Of a stretch of DNA of 64,000 bases, positions 1-8,565 are shown in pieces. The stretch is taken from NCBI RefSeq assembly GCF_964273065.1, contig NZ_OZ186815.1, positions 6,386,001 through 6,450,000 of the forward strand. The letters are read 5' to 3'. Origin of the DNA: Nocardiopsis dassonvillei_B (GTDB lineage Bacteria; Actinomycetota; Actinomycetes; Streptosporangiales; Streptosporangiaceae). Made by a program: the position numbers and the translations under genes. Every line of letters begins with the position of its first letter. Positions within the stretch are counted from its first letter, which is position 1. Under the pieces are notes generated by a model, which saw nothing but the letters and a program-made list of their open reading frames with translations, ran no database searches and was not told where the DNA came from.

Positions 1-637
1 CCTCGGCGGCGTACACCCGCGAGGCCCGTCCGACCGCGTCGGCCAGTTCCTCGACGGGGTAGGGCATGACCAGCGCGGTCACCATCTCCTGGGCCCGCTC
101 CTGGAGCAGGCCGGTGGGCACCCCGGCGCCGTCGCGGACGACCACGCCGCCCTCGGGGTCGCGCACCCCGGCGGTGTCGGCGCCGATCCGGCGCAGCACG
201 GCGCCGCTCACGGTGCACATGTGCCCGGAGCGGTGCTTGAGCCACACCGGGCGGCCGCCCCCGGCCCGGTCCAGGCCGTGCCGGTCGGGGTGCGCCCCCA
301 TGGCGGTGTCGTCGTAGCCGGAGCCGACGACCCAGGCGTCGGCGGGCAGCCCGGCGGCCCGGCGGGCCACCGCGTCGTAGAGCCCGTCCAGGGTGGTGAC
401 GTCCTCCAGGGCGAGCTCGCCCAGGGACTGGCCGAACCACGCCATGTGGTTGTGCGCGTCGCCGAACCCGGGGACCACCGCAGCGCCGCCGCAGTCGACG
501 ACGGAGCGGGCGGGCAGGCCGAGAACGTCCCCGTCGAACCCGAGGACGCGCCCGGCCGCGATGCCCACGGCGGTGGCGGCGGGCCGGTCGTCGTCGAGGG
601 TGCGCACACGCGCGTTCGTGAGGAGGAGGTCGAGCAT
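1..637 (-). CDS. Amidohydrolase family protein (YtcJ-like), 3' end cut by window edge
   Basis: The first 212 residues of a leftward gene are present. It starts MLDLLLTNARVRT, the usual beta-strand opening of amidohydrolase-3/YtcJ proteins, and continues with VVPGFGDAHNHM, the metal-binding HxH strand that follows the small beta-sandwich. Later stretches (DAWVVGSGYDD, HRSGHMC, GLLQERA) fit the same family. Such enzymes hydrolyse cyclic amides or similar bonds in the cytoplasm; the substrate cannot be read here. The ATG at 637 has an AGGAAG about 12 bases upstream. The gene is divergent from the serine hydrolase at 887. The C-terminal half, with the remaining metal ligands, lies outside the window. 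Confidence 0.85.
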   Translation of the reverse strand, partial: MLDLLLTNARVRTLDDDRPAATAVGIAAGRVLGFDGDVLGLPARSVVDCGGAAVVPGFGDAHNHMAWFGQSLGELALEDVTTLDGLYDAVARRAAGLPADAWVVGSGYDDTAMGAHPDRHGLDRAGGGRPVWLKHRSGHMCTVSGAVLRRIGADTAGVRDPEGGVVVRDGAGVPTGLLQERAQEMVTALVMPYPVEELADAVGRASRVYAAE

Positions 638-886
638 GCCGGTGGTGTTCTTCCTGGAAGGGAGGGGCGGGACGGTTCCCTCCAGGGTGCCGGGCCGGTG
701 CGCGGTGCCTCAATGACGAACCGCAGCGGATCCCCCGCCTCCGGGTGGGCATGTGCACAGTCCCGGTACCGCCCCTGCGGCCGGGGCCGGGAAGCGGACC
801 CCTCGGCCCGCCCGGCGCGCACCGCCCCTAGGGTGGCCGTGGATCCCGGTACCGGGACCCGCGGCCACGACCGACAGGGGAGCTCC

Positions 887-2293
887 TTGCCCGACGAACT
901 CACCCCCATCGACCCCGGCCACTGGGCCGCCCGGCTGGCCGCCCTGGCGGAGCGCCACGGCGTGCCCGGGGCCCAGCTCGGCGTGCTGCGCCTGGGCCCC
1001 GGCGGACGGGAGGACTCCTTCGCCGCGGCGCACGGCGTCCTCGACACCGACACCGGCCACCCCGTCACACCCCGGTCGGCCTTCCAGATCGGATCGGTCA
1101 CCAAGGTCTGGACCGCGACCGTCGTCCTGGGCCTGGTGGAGGAGGGCCTGCTGGCCGTCGACACCCCGGTCGCGGAGATCCTGCCCGAGGCGGTCCCCTC
1201 CGCCGACGCGGCCACCTCCGGGGTCACCGTCCGCCACCTGCTCACCCACACCAGCGGTATCGACGGCGACCTGTTCACCGACACCGGCCGCGGTGACGGC
1301 GCCGTCGGGGAGTACACCGCGATGCTCGCCGACGCCGCCCGGGTCCACCCGCTCGGCGCCACCTTCTCCTACTGCAACTCCGGGTTCGTCCTGCTGGGCC
1401 GGATCATCGAGCGGCTCACCGGGAGGGTGTGGGACGAGGCGATGCGCGAGCGCCTCTTCGACCCCCTCGGCCTGGAGCGCACCGGCACCCTGCCCGAGCA
1501 CGCCCTGCTGCACGACCCCGCCGTGGGCCACGTCGAGGGCCTGCCGGACCCGGTGCGGGCCGCGCAGTGGGGGCTGCCCCGGTCCGTGGGCCCGGCCGGG
1601 GGCGTGACCGCCGACGTCGGCGACGTGCTGCGCTTCGCCGCCGCCCACCTGCGCGGCGGTACCACGGCCGACGGCACCCGCCTGCTGTCCGGGGACACCG
1701 TCCGCGCCATGGCCGAACCGCAGGTGCGCCTGCCCGACCCCTACACCCTCGGCGACTCCTGGGGGCTGGGCTGGATCCTCTACGACTGGGACGGACACCG
1801 CGCGATCGGCCACGACGGCAACACCATCGGCCAGTCCGCGTTCCTGCGCCTGCTCCCGGAGGCGGGCCTGGCCGTCGCCCTGCTCACCAACGGCGGCCGC
1901 ACCCGCGACCTCTACCAGGACCTGTACCGGGAGGTGTTCGACGCCCTGGCCGGGGTGCGCGTCCAGGAACCGCTGGACCCGCCCGCGGTGCCCCCGGACA
2001 CCGACATCACACCGCACCTGGGGGTGTACGAGAGCGCCGCCGAGCGCCTGGAGGTCCTGGCGGGCGAGGACGGCCCGGTGCTGCGGACCACCGCGCTGGG
2101 CCCGCTGGCCGCGCTGGAGCCCGAGCCCGTCCGGGAGTTCCGCATGGCGGCGGTCGCCCCCGGGGTGTACGCCGTCCGCTCCGAGAAGGTGCGCACCTGG
2201 ACTCCGGTGGTCTTCTACCGCCTGGACACGGGGGAGGAGTACGCCCACCACAACGGCCGGGCACTGCCCCGGGCGGACTCACCCGCCGTGTAG
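887..2293 (+). CDS. Serine hydrolase, beta-lactamase/class C penicillin-binding fold
   Basis: A 468-residue protein of the beta-lactamase (PF00144) superfamily. The catalytic SxxK is S70-V-T-K73 in FQIGSVTKVW, the second motif is YCN in FSYCNSGFVLLG, and a GHDGNTIG box stands in for KTG/HxG. The C-terminal ~120 residues form a small extra domain common in esterases and D-aminopeptidases of this group. No signal peptide is visible, so it is probably cytoplasmic. I chose the TTG at 887 because AGGGGAG sits just upstream and upstream in-frame sequence lacks coding character. Its 3' end overlaps the convergent UvrA-like gene by 15 bases. Substrate unknown; esterase, peptidase or lactamase are all possible. 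Confidence 0.88.
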   Translation: MPDELTPIDPGHWAARLAALAERHGVPGAQLGVLRLGPGGREDSFAAAHGVLDTDTGHPVTPRSAFQIGSVTKVWTATVVLGLVEEGLLAVDTPVAEILPEAVPSADAATSGVTVRHLLTHTSGIDGDLFTDTGRGDGAVGEYTAMLADAARVHPLGATFSYCNSGFVLLGRIIERLTGRVWDEAMRERLFDPLGLERTGTLPEHALLHDPAVGHVEGLPDPVRAAQWGLPRSVGPAGGVTADVGDVLRFAAAHLRGGTTADGTRLLSGDTVRAMAEPQVRLPDPYTLGDSWGLGWILYDWDGHRAIGHDGNTIGQSAFLRLLPEAGLAVALLTNGGRTRDLYQDLYREVFDALAGVRVQEPLDPPAVPPDTDITPHLGVYESAAERLEVLAGEDGPVLRTTALGPLAALEPEPVREFRMAAVAPGVYAVRSEKVRTWTPVVFYRLDTGEEYAHHNGRALPRADSPAV

Positions 2294-4513
2294 GGCCTCG
2301 GCGGTCGCCGTGCCGCGCAGCCCGGCGGGCGGCCCCTGGTAGAGGACCCGCCCGCCGCGCTCGCCCGGGCCGGGGCCCAGGTCGACGAGGTGGTCCGCGT
2401 GGCGCATGACGTCCACGTCGTGCTCGATGACGACGATGGTGTGCCCCTGTTCGACCATCCGGTCCAGCACGCCGAGCAGCACCGCGACGTCGCGCGGGTG
2501 CAGGCCCGTGGTGGGCTCGTCCAGCACGTACAGGGACGGCCCGTCGGCGTCCCGCAGCTCCCGGGCGATCTTGAGGCGCTGGCACTCGCCGCCGGACAGG
2601 CTCGTCAGCGGGCGCCCCAGCCGCAGGTGCCCCAGACCCACCCGGTCCAGGCGCTCCAGCGCCGCCCGGACGCCCGCGTCGGGCAGCAGCGCGATCGCCT
2701 CGGCGACCGTCAGGCCGTCGATGTCGGCGATGGACAGCCCGCCCACCCGGTGGCGCAGCACCTCGTCGGTGAAGCGGCGGCCCCCGCAGACCGGGCAGAC
2801 GACCTCCTCCGCCTCCAGGAACGCCAGGTCCACGCGGACCGTCCCCAGCCCGCGGCACTCGGGGCAGGCCCCTGTGGAGTTGGCGCTGAACCGGCCCGCG
2901 GGCAGCCCGCTGCGTTCGGCGAACAGCGCGCGCACCCCCGCGGCGATCCCGGTGTAGGTGATCGGGGTGGAGCGCCGGTTGGTGGTCACCGGCCGCTGGT
3001 CGAGCACCACCGCCCCGTGCCGGGCGACCAGCTCCGCGGCCAGGCTGGACTTGCCCGACCCGGAGACGCCGGTGAGGACGGTGAGGACCCCCGTGGGGAA
3101 CTCCACGGTGACGTCCCTGAGGTTGTTGCGGCGGGCGCCCCGCACCGTGAGCGCCCCGGTGGCCGGGCGGGGTTCGGCGCGGACCGGTGTCCGGGCGGCC
3201 AGGGCGGCGGCGGTGGCGGTGCCCGAGGACCGCAGCGCCTCGAAGGTCCCCTGGTGGACCACCCGGCCGCCGTCGGCCCCGGCCCCCGGGCCGATCTCGA
3301 CGACCTCGTCGGCGGCGGCCATGACGACCGGGTCGTGCTCGACCACCAGGACCGTGTTGCCCCGGTCGCGCAGCCGGGCCAGCAGCCCCGTCATCGACGC
3401 GACGTCGCGCGGGTGCAGGCCCGTGGTGGGCTCGTCGAACACGTAGACCATCTCCACCAGGCCGCCGCCGAGGTGCCGGACGGCCGTGATCCGCTGGGAC
3501 TCCCCGCCGGACAGGCTCGCGGTGGCCCGCCCCGGATGCAGGTACCCCAGGCCGATGTCCGCCAGGGCCCGCAGGCGCTCGCCGAGCCCGGCCACGACGG
3601 GCGCGACGGCGGGGTCGTCCACCTCCCGCACCCAGGAGGCCAGGTCGGCGATCTCGGTGCGGGCCAGCTCGCCCAGGGTGCGGCCGCGGACGGTGGCGGC
3701 GCGGGCCGCCGCGTTCAGCCGGTCGCCCCCGCACTCCGGGCAGGTCGCCGAGCGGGTGAACCGCTCCAGCACCTCCCGCTTGCGGTCGGACACCTCCCCG
3801 CCGGCGCGCAGGTGGATGCGCTCGAACCGCTCCACGACCCCCTCGTACTCCCGGGTCGGCCGCGAGCCCAGCCGGGCCGCGTGCTCACCGCCGTACAGCA
3901 GGGCGTCGCGCTCCTGCGGTGTCCACTCCCGCAGCGGGGTGTCGGCGGTGAAGTCGCCGATGTCGGCGTAGCGCTCGTACCAGTGGCGGCCGTCTCCGAA
4001 CCCCGGTACCCGGATCGCCCCCCGGGCCAGGGACAGGTCCAGGTCGAGGAAGCGGTCGACGGCGCTCACCACGGTCTGGCCCAGCCCCGAGCAGGTCGGG
4101 CACATCCCCGAGGGGTCGTTGAACGAGAACCGGGAGGCCTCGCCCACGTGCGGGGTGCCGATCCGGGAGAACAGCAGCCGCAGGTACGTCCAGATGCCGG
4201 TGGCGGTGCCGACGGTGGAGCGGGCGTTGCCGCCCAGCCGCCGCTGCCCGACCACCACCACGGGGGACAGCCCCTCGACCAGGTCGGCGTCGGGCCGGGT
4301 CCACCTGGGCAGGCGCTCCCGGGCGAAGGGCGGGAAGGTCTCGTTGAGGCGGTGCCCGGCCTCGGCCGCGACCGTACCGAACACCAGCGACGACTTGCCC
4401 GACCCCGACACGCCCGCGAACACGACCAGGCGTCCGCGCGGGATGTCGAGGTCGATGGACTTGAGGTTGTTGGTCCGCACTCCGCGCAGGCGGATCACCG
4501 CGTTGGTCTCCAT
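2279..4513 (-). CDS. UvrA-like ABC ATPase (short, UvrA2/DrrC type)
   Basis: A 744-residue paralogue of excinuclease subunit UvrA, much shorter than the ~950-residue housekeeping protein. Both ATPase halves are complete: Walker A GVSGSGKSS at 34-42 and again in the second half, signatures SLSGGESQR and SLSGGECQR, and Walker B FDEPTTGLHPRD twice. Zinc pairs CPTC (138-141), CPEC, CPEC and CPVC are present. The missing length lies where UvrB normally binds, as in class II UvrA and the drug-resistance protein DrrC. It probably binds DNA lesions or DNA-bound compounds independently of UvrB. It is divergent from a WYL regulator 62 bases away, which may control it. Confidence 0.9.
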   Translation of the reverse strand: METNAVIRLRGVRTNNLKSIDLDIPRGRLVVFAGVSGSGKSSLVFGTVAAEAGHRLNETFPPFARERLPRWTRPDADLVEGLSPVVVVGQRRLGGNARSTVGTATGIWTYLRLLFSRIGTPHVGEASRFSFNDPSGMCPTCSGLGQTVVSAVDRFLDLDLSLARGAIRVPGFGDGRHWYERYADIGDFTADTPLREWTPQERDALLYGGEHAARLGSRPTREYEGVVERFERIHLRAGGEVSDRKREVLERFTRSATCPECGGDRLNAAARAATVRGRTLGELARTEIADLASWVREVDDPAVAPVVAGLGERLRALADIGLGYLHPGRATASLSGGESQRITAVRHLGGGLVEMVYVFDEPTTGLHPRDVASMTGLLARLRDRGNTVLVVEHDPVVMAAADEVVEIGPGAGADGGRVVHQGTFEALRSSGTATAAALAARTPVRAEPRPATGALTVRGARRNNLRDVTVEFPTGVLTVLTGVSGSGKSSLAAELVARHGAVVLDQRPVTTNRRSTPITYTGIAAGVRALFAERSGLPAGRFSANSTGACPECRGLGTVRVDLAFLEAEEVVCPVCGGRRFTDEVLRHRVGGLSIADIDGLTVAEAIALLPDAGVRAALERLDRVGLGHLRLGRPLTSLSGGECQRLKIARELRDADGPSLYVLDEPTTGLHPRDVAVLLGVLDRMVEQGHTIVVIEHDVDVMRHADHLVDLGPGPGERGGRVLYQGPPAGLRGTATAEALHGG

Positions 4514-4575
4514 ACCGGCGACGCTACGGGCAGATGTGGCCGGAATCCGGCCGCGATACCGGAGAGACTGGACCC

Positions 4576-5532
4576 ATGGCGGATGTCACCGGGCGCACCC
4601 TCGCCCTGCTCACCACGCTCCAGTCCGGGCGCTCGTTCACCGGGGAGGAACTGGCCGCGCGGCTGGGCGTCAGCCCCCGCACGCTGCGCCGCGACGTGGA
4701 CCGCCTGCGCGGCTACGGCTACCCGGTGAGCACCCGGCCCGGGCCCGGCGGCCACTACCGGCTGGTCGCGGGCTCCTCCGTGCCTCCGCTGGTGTTCGAC
4801 GAGGACGAGGCGACCGCGACCCTGCTGGCGCTGGCCGCCCTGGCGGCGGGCGGCGCGGCCGAGGGCGGGAGCGTGGAGGAGGCCGCCACCCGCGCCTACG
4901 GCAAGGTCGACCAGTACCTGCCCGCGCGGCTGCGGCACCGGGCGGCCCGCCTCCGGGAGAGCCTGGAGAGCACGACGCCGCCCGGTCCGGGGACCGCTGC
5001 GGGGAGCCTGGCGGTCCTGGCCGACGCGATCCGGGACCGGCGGATCGTCGCCTTCGACTACCGGGGGCGCACCGGGCGGGAGTCCTCGCGGCGGGTCGAA
5101 CCCCACCGGCAGGTCCACCACCGGGGCCGGTGGTACCTGCTGGCCTGGGACACCGGCCGACGGGACTGGCGGGTGTTCCGCACGGACCGCATCGGCGGCC
5201 TGCGGACGACCCACGACGGGTACGCGCCCCGGCCGCTGCCCGCCGACACCGCCGCCGAGTACCTGCGGCGCGGCCTGGACCGGGAGCGGACCCGCGTCGT
5301 CCTCACCGTGGACGCGCCCGCCGAGGCGGTCGCCGACGCCTTCGCCGAGTACGACGCCGAGGTCGAGTGGTCGGCGGGGGAGCGGACCCGGGTGGCGGTC
5401 ATGGTGGACACCTGGGAGTGGCTGCTCACCCCGCTGGCGTTCCTGGGCGCCGGCGTCGCGGTGCACGGACCGCCCGGGGTACGGGCGGCCCTCCGGGCCT
5501 TCGGCGCCGGCCTGGCGGGGGAGGAGGGGTAG
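4576..5532 (+). CDS. WYL-domain transcriptional regulator (DeoR/YafY type)
   Basis: A 318-residue regulator. Residues ~1-60 form an HTH_11 winged helix (LLTTLQSGRSFTGEELAARL followed by LGVSPRTLRRDVDRLRGYGY). Residues ~145-220 are a WYL ligand-binding domain, with the hallmark GRWYLLAWD and VFRTDRI. A WCX C-terminal extension follows. WYL proteins often sense nucleic-acid-like ligands. The ATG at 4576 is chosen over an upstream ATG because GGAGAG lies 9 bases before it and the protein opens at the helix-turn-helix. It is divergent from the UvrA-like gene with a 62-base spacer, so it is the obvious candidate to regulate that gene, possibly in response to DNA damage. Confidence 0.88.
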   Translation: MADVTGRTLALLTTLQSGRSFTGEELAARLGVSPRTLRRDVDRLRGYGYPVSTRPGPGGHYRLVAGSSVPPLVFDEDEATATLLALAALAAGGAAEGGSVEEAATRAYGKVDQYLPARLRHRAARLRESLESTTPPGPGTAAGSLAVLADAIRDRRIVAFDYRGRTGRESSRRVEPHRQVHHRGRWYLLAWDTGRRDWRVFRTDRIGGLRTTHDGYAPRPLPADTAAEYLRRGLDRERTRVVLTVDAPAEAVADAFAEYDAEVEWSAGERTRVAVMVDTWEWLLTPLAFLGAGVAVHGPPGVRAALRAFGAGLAGEEG

Positions 5533-5710
5533 GCCGTCCGGTGCCCGCCGGGCGGCCCCCGCGCCGCGGGGATACGCGGGGGCGCGGAGCCCCGCCGACC
5601 GGCCCGGCCCCGGCGCAGCCGAGGCACCCGGCGGGGGAACGGCGGGGACACGGGATCCGGGGCCCGCGCGCACCCGTTGCGCTGCGGCGGTAACAGAGCG
5701 CACGCGCGGC

Positions 5711-5750
5711 GTTCACCGCGCCGCGACCGGTGGTCCCCGGACGTTCACAC
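5711..5750 (+). promoter_or_regulatory. Two GTTCAC units upstream of the phosphatase
   Basis: GTTCACCGCG at 5711 and GTTCACACCG at 5743 are direct repeats 32 bp apart, about 70-100 bp before the phosphatase start. Streptomyces PhoP boxes are built of GTTCACC-like direct repeat units, but those are normally 11 bp apart. The match is therefore suggestive only. Confidence 0.25.
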
Positions 5751-5813
5751 CGTGTTGCCCCCGGGCCGTTACCGTCGCTGCGTCAGCGTTCCCCCGGCAG
5801 AAAGGCACCCCCC

Positions 5814-7082
5814 GTGTCCACCCTCGCCGCCCGCCGCACCCTCGCCCTGCTCGGCTCGACCCTGCTGGCCCTGACCTCGGTCGCCGCCACCGCGCCCGCC
5901 GCGAGCGCCGCCACCGGCCCCGAGCGGGTGATCCTCACCCCCACCGCCGACCCCGCCACCTCCCAGACCCTGACCTGGCGCTCGGACGGCTCCGGCTCCC
6001 CGGTGCTCCAGATCGCCCCGGCCGCCGACCCCGACCGGATCACCGACGTCGAGGGCACCGACACCGCCTCGGTCAACGGCACCTTCCACGCCGCCACCGC
6101 CACCGGTCTGGCCCCCGGCACCGACTACCGGTACCGGGTCGGCGACGGGACCTCCTTCAGCCCCTGGCGGGTCTTCACCACCGCCTCCTCCGGCGCCGAC
6201 CCCTTCACCTTCCTGTACTTCGGCGACATGCAGAACGGCATCTCCACCGGCGGCGCCGCCGTGGTGCGGGCCGCCCTGGCCGCCGAGCCCGACGCCGAGC
6301 TGGCCGTCCACGCCGGGGACCTCGTCAACTCGGCCGACAGCGAGTCCGAGTGGACCGAGTGGTTCGAGGCCGTCGGTCCCGAGGCGGCGGGCACCATGAA
6401 CCACCTCGCCACCCCGGGCAACCACGAGTACTCCCTGCTGTCCCTGAGCCGCTACTGGACGGCGCAGTTCCCCGGCGCGGGCAACGGCCCCGCCGGCGGC
6501 CGCCACCTGCCCGAGACCGTCCACCACACCGACTACCAGGGCGTGCGGTTCATCTCCCTGAACTCCAACTACCGCAACGCCGCGCCGCTGAGCACCCGCT
6601 CCTGGCTGAACACCCAGCGGCAGTGGCTGGAGGGGGTCCTGGAGTCCAACCCCCACGCCTGGACCGTGGTCACCTTCCACCACCCCGTCTTCTCCAACAG
6701 CCCCAGCCGCGACAACGGGCCGCTGCGCGACGCCTGGCTGGACACCCTGGAGGAGTACGACGTCGACCTGGTGCTCCAGGGCCACGACCACTCCTACGCG
6801 CGCGGCAACCTCACCGCGAACCGCACCGACGACCCGGCCGTGCAGACCGGGACCGTCTACACCGTCGCGGTGACCGGCACCAAGAAGTACGACGTCTCCG
6901 AGGGCAACTGGACCTCCAACGGTGCCGAGGCCCGCGTCCAGATCGGCGACACCTCCACCTTCCAGGCCGTGGAGGTCGACGGCGACCGCCTGGTCTACAC
7001 CGCGCGCACCGCCGACGGCACCGTCGTGGACGCCTTCACCATCGACAAGAGCGACGGCAAGCGCGTCACCGACACGCTCTGA
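5814..7082 (+). CDS. Secreted purple acid phosphatase-like metallophosphoesterase
   Basis: A 422-residue exported enzyme. The GTG at 5814 follows GAAAGG and opens a Sec signal peptide (RR pair, hydrophobic LALLGSTLLALTSVA, then an APAASAA cleavage region near residue 33). Residues ~36-120 resemble the fibronectin-like N-domain of purple acid phosphatases. The metallophosphatase motifs then follow in order: FGDMQ, HAGDLVN, GNHEY, FHHPVF and GHDHSYARG. These supply the bimetal ligands. It would hydrolyse phosphomonoesters outside the cell. Two GTTCAC repeats lie upstream, and two strong hairpins follow the stop. Alternative upstream in-frame starts would bury the signal peptide. Confidence 0.9.
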   Translation: MSTLAARRTLALLGSTLLALTSVAATAPAASAATGPERVILTPTADPATSQTLTWRSDGSGSPVLQIAPAADPDRITDVEGTDTASVNGTFHAATATGLAPGTDYRYRVGDGTSFSPWRVFTTASSGADPFTFLYFGDMQNGISTGGAAVVRAALAAEPDAELAVHAGDLVNSADSESEWTEWFEAVGPEAAGTMNHLATPGNHEYSLLSLSRYWTAQFPGAGNGPAGGRHLPETVHHTDYQGVRFISLNSNYRNAAPLSTRSWLNTQRQWLEGVLESNPHAWTVVTFHHPVFSNSPSRDNGPLRDAWLDTLEEYDVDLVLQGHDHSYARGNLTANRTDDPAVQTGTVYTVAVTGTKKYDVSEGNWTSNGAEARVQIGDTSTFQAVEVDGDRLVYTARTADGTVVDAFTIDKSDGKRVTDTL

Positions 7083-7088
7083 CCCGGT

Positions 7089-7120
7089 GCGGCGCCCCCG
7101 GGGCCGTCCGGGGGCGCCGC
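7089..7120 (+). terminator. Hairpin downstream of phosphatase, 13-bp stem
   Basis: A perfect 13-bp inverted repeat (7089-7101 with 7108-7120) with a 6-base loop begins 7 bases after the phosphatase stop. There is no T tract, as is usual for terminator-like hairpins in high-G+C actinomycetes. Confidence 0.7.
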
Positions 7121-7166
7121 GACCCGCTCCGCGGCGGGGCCGGCCGACCCCGCCGCGGAGCGGGTC
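7121..7166 (+). terminator. Second tandem hairpin, 19-bp perfect stem
   Basis: Bases 7121-7139 pair perfectly with 7148-7166 across an 8-base loop. The hairpin directly abuts the first one, giving a tandem pair insulating the phosphatase from the oxidoreductase gene at 7271. Confidence 0.7.
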
Positions 7167-7201
7167 ACGCGGTGGGGCCGACCGGGGCGGGGCAGATGGT
7201 A

Positions 7202-7226
7202 CGACAATCGTCGAAGTACGATGTAC
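7202..7226 (+). promoter_or_regulatory. Dyad-rich promoter region before the OYE gene
   Basis: An AT-richer stretch with nested dyads: CGAC-N4-GTCG at 7202-7213 and GTAC-GAT-GTAC at 7216-7226. It sits 45-70 bp before the GTG start of the ene-reductase gene and is a plausible repressor site. No regulator is encoded beside it. Confidence 0.3.
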
Positions 7227-7270
7227 GGCGTATCCCTGCCCGTACCCGCCCCGACGAGTGAGGACCCGCC

Positions 7271-8380
7271 GTGAGCGCCCTGTTCACCCCGCTGGCACTG
7301 CGATCGCTGACCGTCCCCAACCGCGTGTGGATGGCTCCGATGTGCACGTACTCGGCCGCCGCCCAGGGCCCCGAGGCCGGGGTGCCCACCGACTTCCACC
7401 TCACCCACCTGGCCTCGCGGGCCGCGGGCGGGGCGGGCCTGGTCATGGCCGAGGCCACCGCGGTGCGCGCCGAGGGCCGGATCAGCCCCCAGGACCTGGG
7501 GCTGTGGAACTCCGCCCAGCAGGCCGCCTTCGCCCGGGTCGCCGCCGCGATCGAGTCCTACGGCGCGGTCCCGGCGATCCAGCTCGCCCACGCCGGACGC
7601 AAGGCCTCCAACAGGCGGCCCTGGGACGGCCCGGGCGCCGTCCCCGAGGAGGAGGGCGGCTGGGCGACCGTCTCCACCGGAGACACGGCCTTCCCCGGCC
7701 TGCCCGCGCCCCGCGCGCTCACCGTCGACCGGATCGAGCAGCTGGTCGGGGACTTCGCCGCGGCCGCCGAACGCGCCCTGGCCGCCGGGTTCAGGGTGGT
7801 GGAGGTGCACGGCGCCCACGGGTACCTGCTCAACACCTTCCTGTCCCCGGCGGGCAACGACCGAACCGACTCCTACGGCGGGAGCTTCGAGAACCGCCTG
7901 CGCTTCCCGCTGGCCGTGGTCGAGGCGGTGCGGGCGGTCTGGCCCGAGGACCTGCCGGTGCTCTTCCGGACCTCGGCCACCGACTGGCTCACCGAGAACC
8001 CCGACGACCCCCGGGAGGGCTGGACCGGCGAGGACACCGTCCGCCTGGCCAAGGAGCTCCAGGCCCGCGGCGTGGACCTGCTCGACGTCTCCACCGGGGG
8101 CGTCGCCGCCAAGGCGCGCATCCCCGTCGCGCCCGGGTACCAGGTGCCCTTCGCCGAGCGGGTGCGCGCCGAGACGGGGATGCCCACCGGGGCCGTCGGC
8201 CTCATCACCGAGCCCGTCCAGGCCGAGGAGATCGTCGCCTCGGGCCGGGCCGACACCGTGCTGCTCGGCCGGCAGCTGCTGCGCGAGCCCTACTGGGCGC
8301 ACCGTGCCGCGGCCGAACTGGGTGCCGAACCCCGTTGGCCGGTCCAGTACGGCTACGCCGTCACCCCGCGCCGCCGCTAG
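7271..8380 (+). CDS. NADH:flavin oxidoreductase, Old Yellow Enzyme (YqjM type)
   Basis: A 369-residue FMN-dependent TIM-barrel ene-reductase. MAPMCTYS places Cys25 and Tyr28 where YqjM has its redox-tuning Cys26 and Tyr28. HLASRAAGGAGLVMAEATAV, QLAHAGRKAS, VEVHGAHGYLLNTFLSP (His180/His183) and NDRTDSYGGSFENRLRF are classic family blocks. It reduces activated C=C bonds with NAD(P)H and probably handles electrophilic or xenobiotic compounds in the cytosol. The GTG at 7271 follows GAGGA by 7 bases. It stands alone between terminator-like hairpins, so it is probably monocistronic. Confidence 0.92.
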   Translation: MSALFTPLALRSLTVPNRVWMAPMCTYSAAAQGPEAGVPTDFHLTHLASRAAGGAGLVMAEATAVRAEGRISPQDLGLWNSAQQAAFARVAAAIESYGAVPAIQLAHAGRKASNRRPWDGPGAVPEEEGGWATVSTGDTAFPGLPAPRALTVDRIEQLVGDFAAAAERALAAGFRVVEVHGAHGYLLNTFLSPAGNDRTDSYGGSFENRLRFPLAVVEAVRAVWPEDLPVLFRTSATDWLTENPDDPREGWTGEDTVRLAKELQARGVDLLDVSTGGVAAKARIPVAPGYQVPFAERVRAETGMPTGAVGLITEPVQAEEIVASGRADTVLLGRQLLREPYWAHRAAAELGAEPRWPVQYGYAVTPRRR

Positions 8381-8416
8381 GCGGTCCGCTCCGCCGCCCA
8401 CGGCCTGCGGACCGCC
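8380..8416 (+). terminator. Hairpin after the OYE gene
   Basis: A 10-bp inverted repeat (8380-8389 with 8407-8416) begins at the last base of the oxidoreductase stop codon. Confidence 0.55.
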
Positions 8417-8520
8417 CCGCCGAGCCCCCGTGCCCCGCCCGCCCAGCCGGCCCGGCGGGGCGGGCGCAGGTGCGGGACCGGCCGGGGACGCCCCGGCAGG
8501 GGGCCGGGAACTCCCGGCCC

Positions 8521-8558
8521 CCGCCCTTCCGGACGTCCCGGGGCGGCCGGAAGGGCGG
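8521..8558 (-). terminator. Hairpin after the symporter gene, 12-bp stem
   Basis: Bases 8521-8532 pair perfectly with 8547-8558. The hairpin lies 7 bases past the leftward symporter stop. A second compact hairpin (8500-8521) adjoins it, so the convergent end is doubly protected. Confidence 0.65.
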
Positions 8559-8565
8559 ACCGGGC

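Noticed and set aside
208..1362. Long open frame on the minus strand across the start of the serine hydrolase gene
   Set aside because: It is an antisense shadow in ~75% G+C DNA; its product is Pro/Arg/Ser-rich low complexity, while the plus-strand product has intact catalytic motifs.
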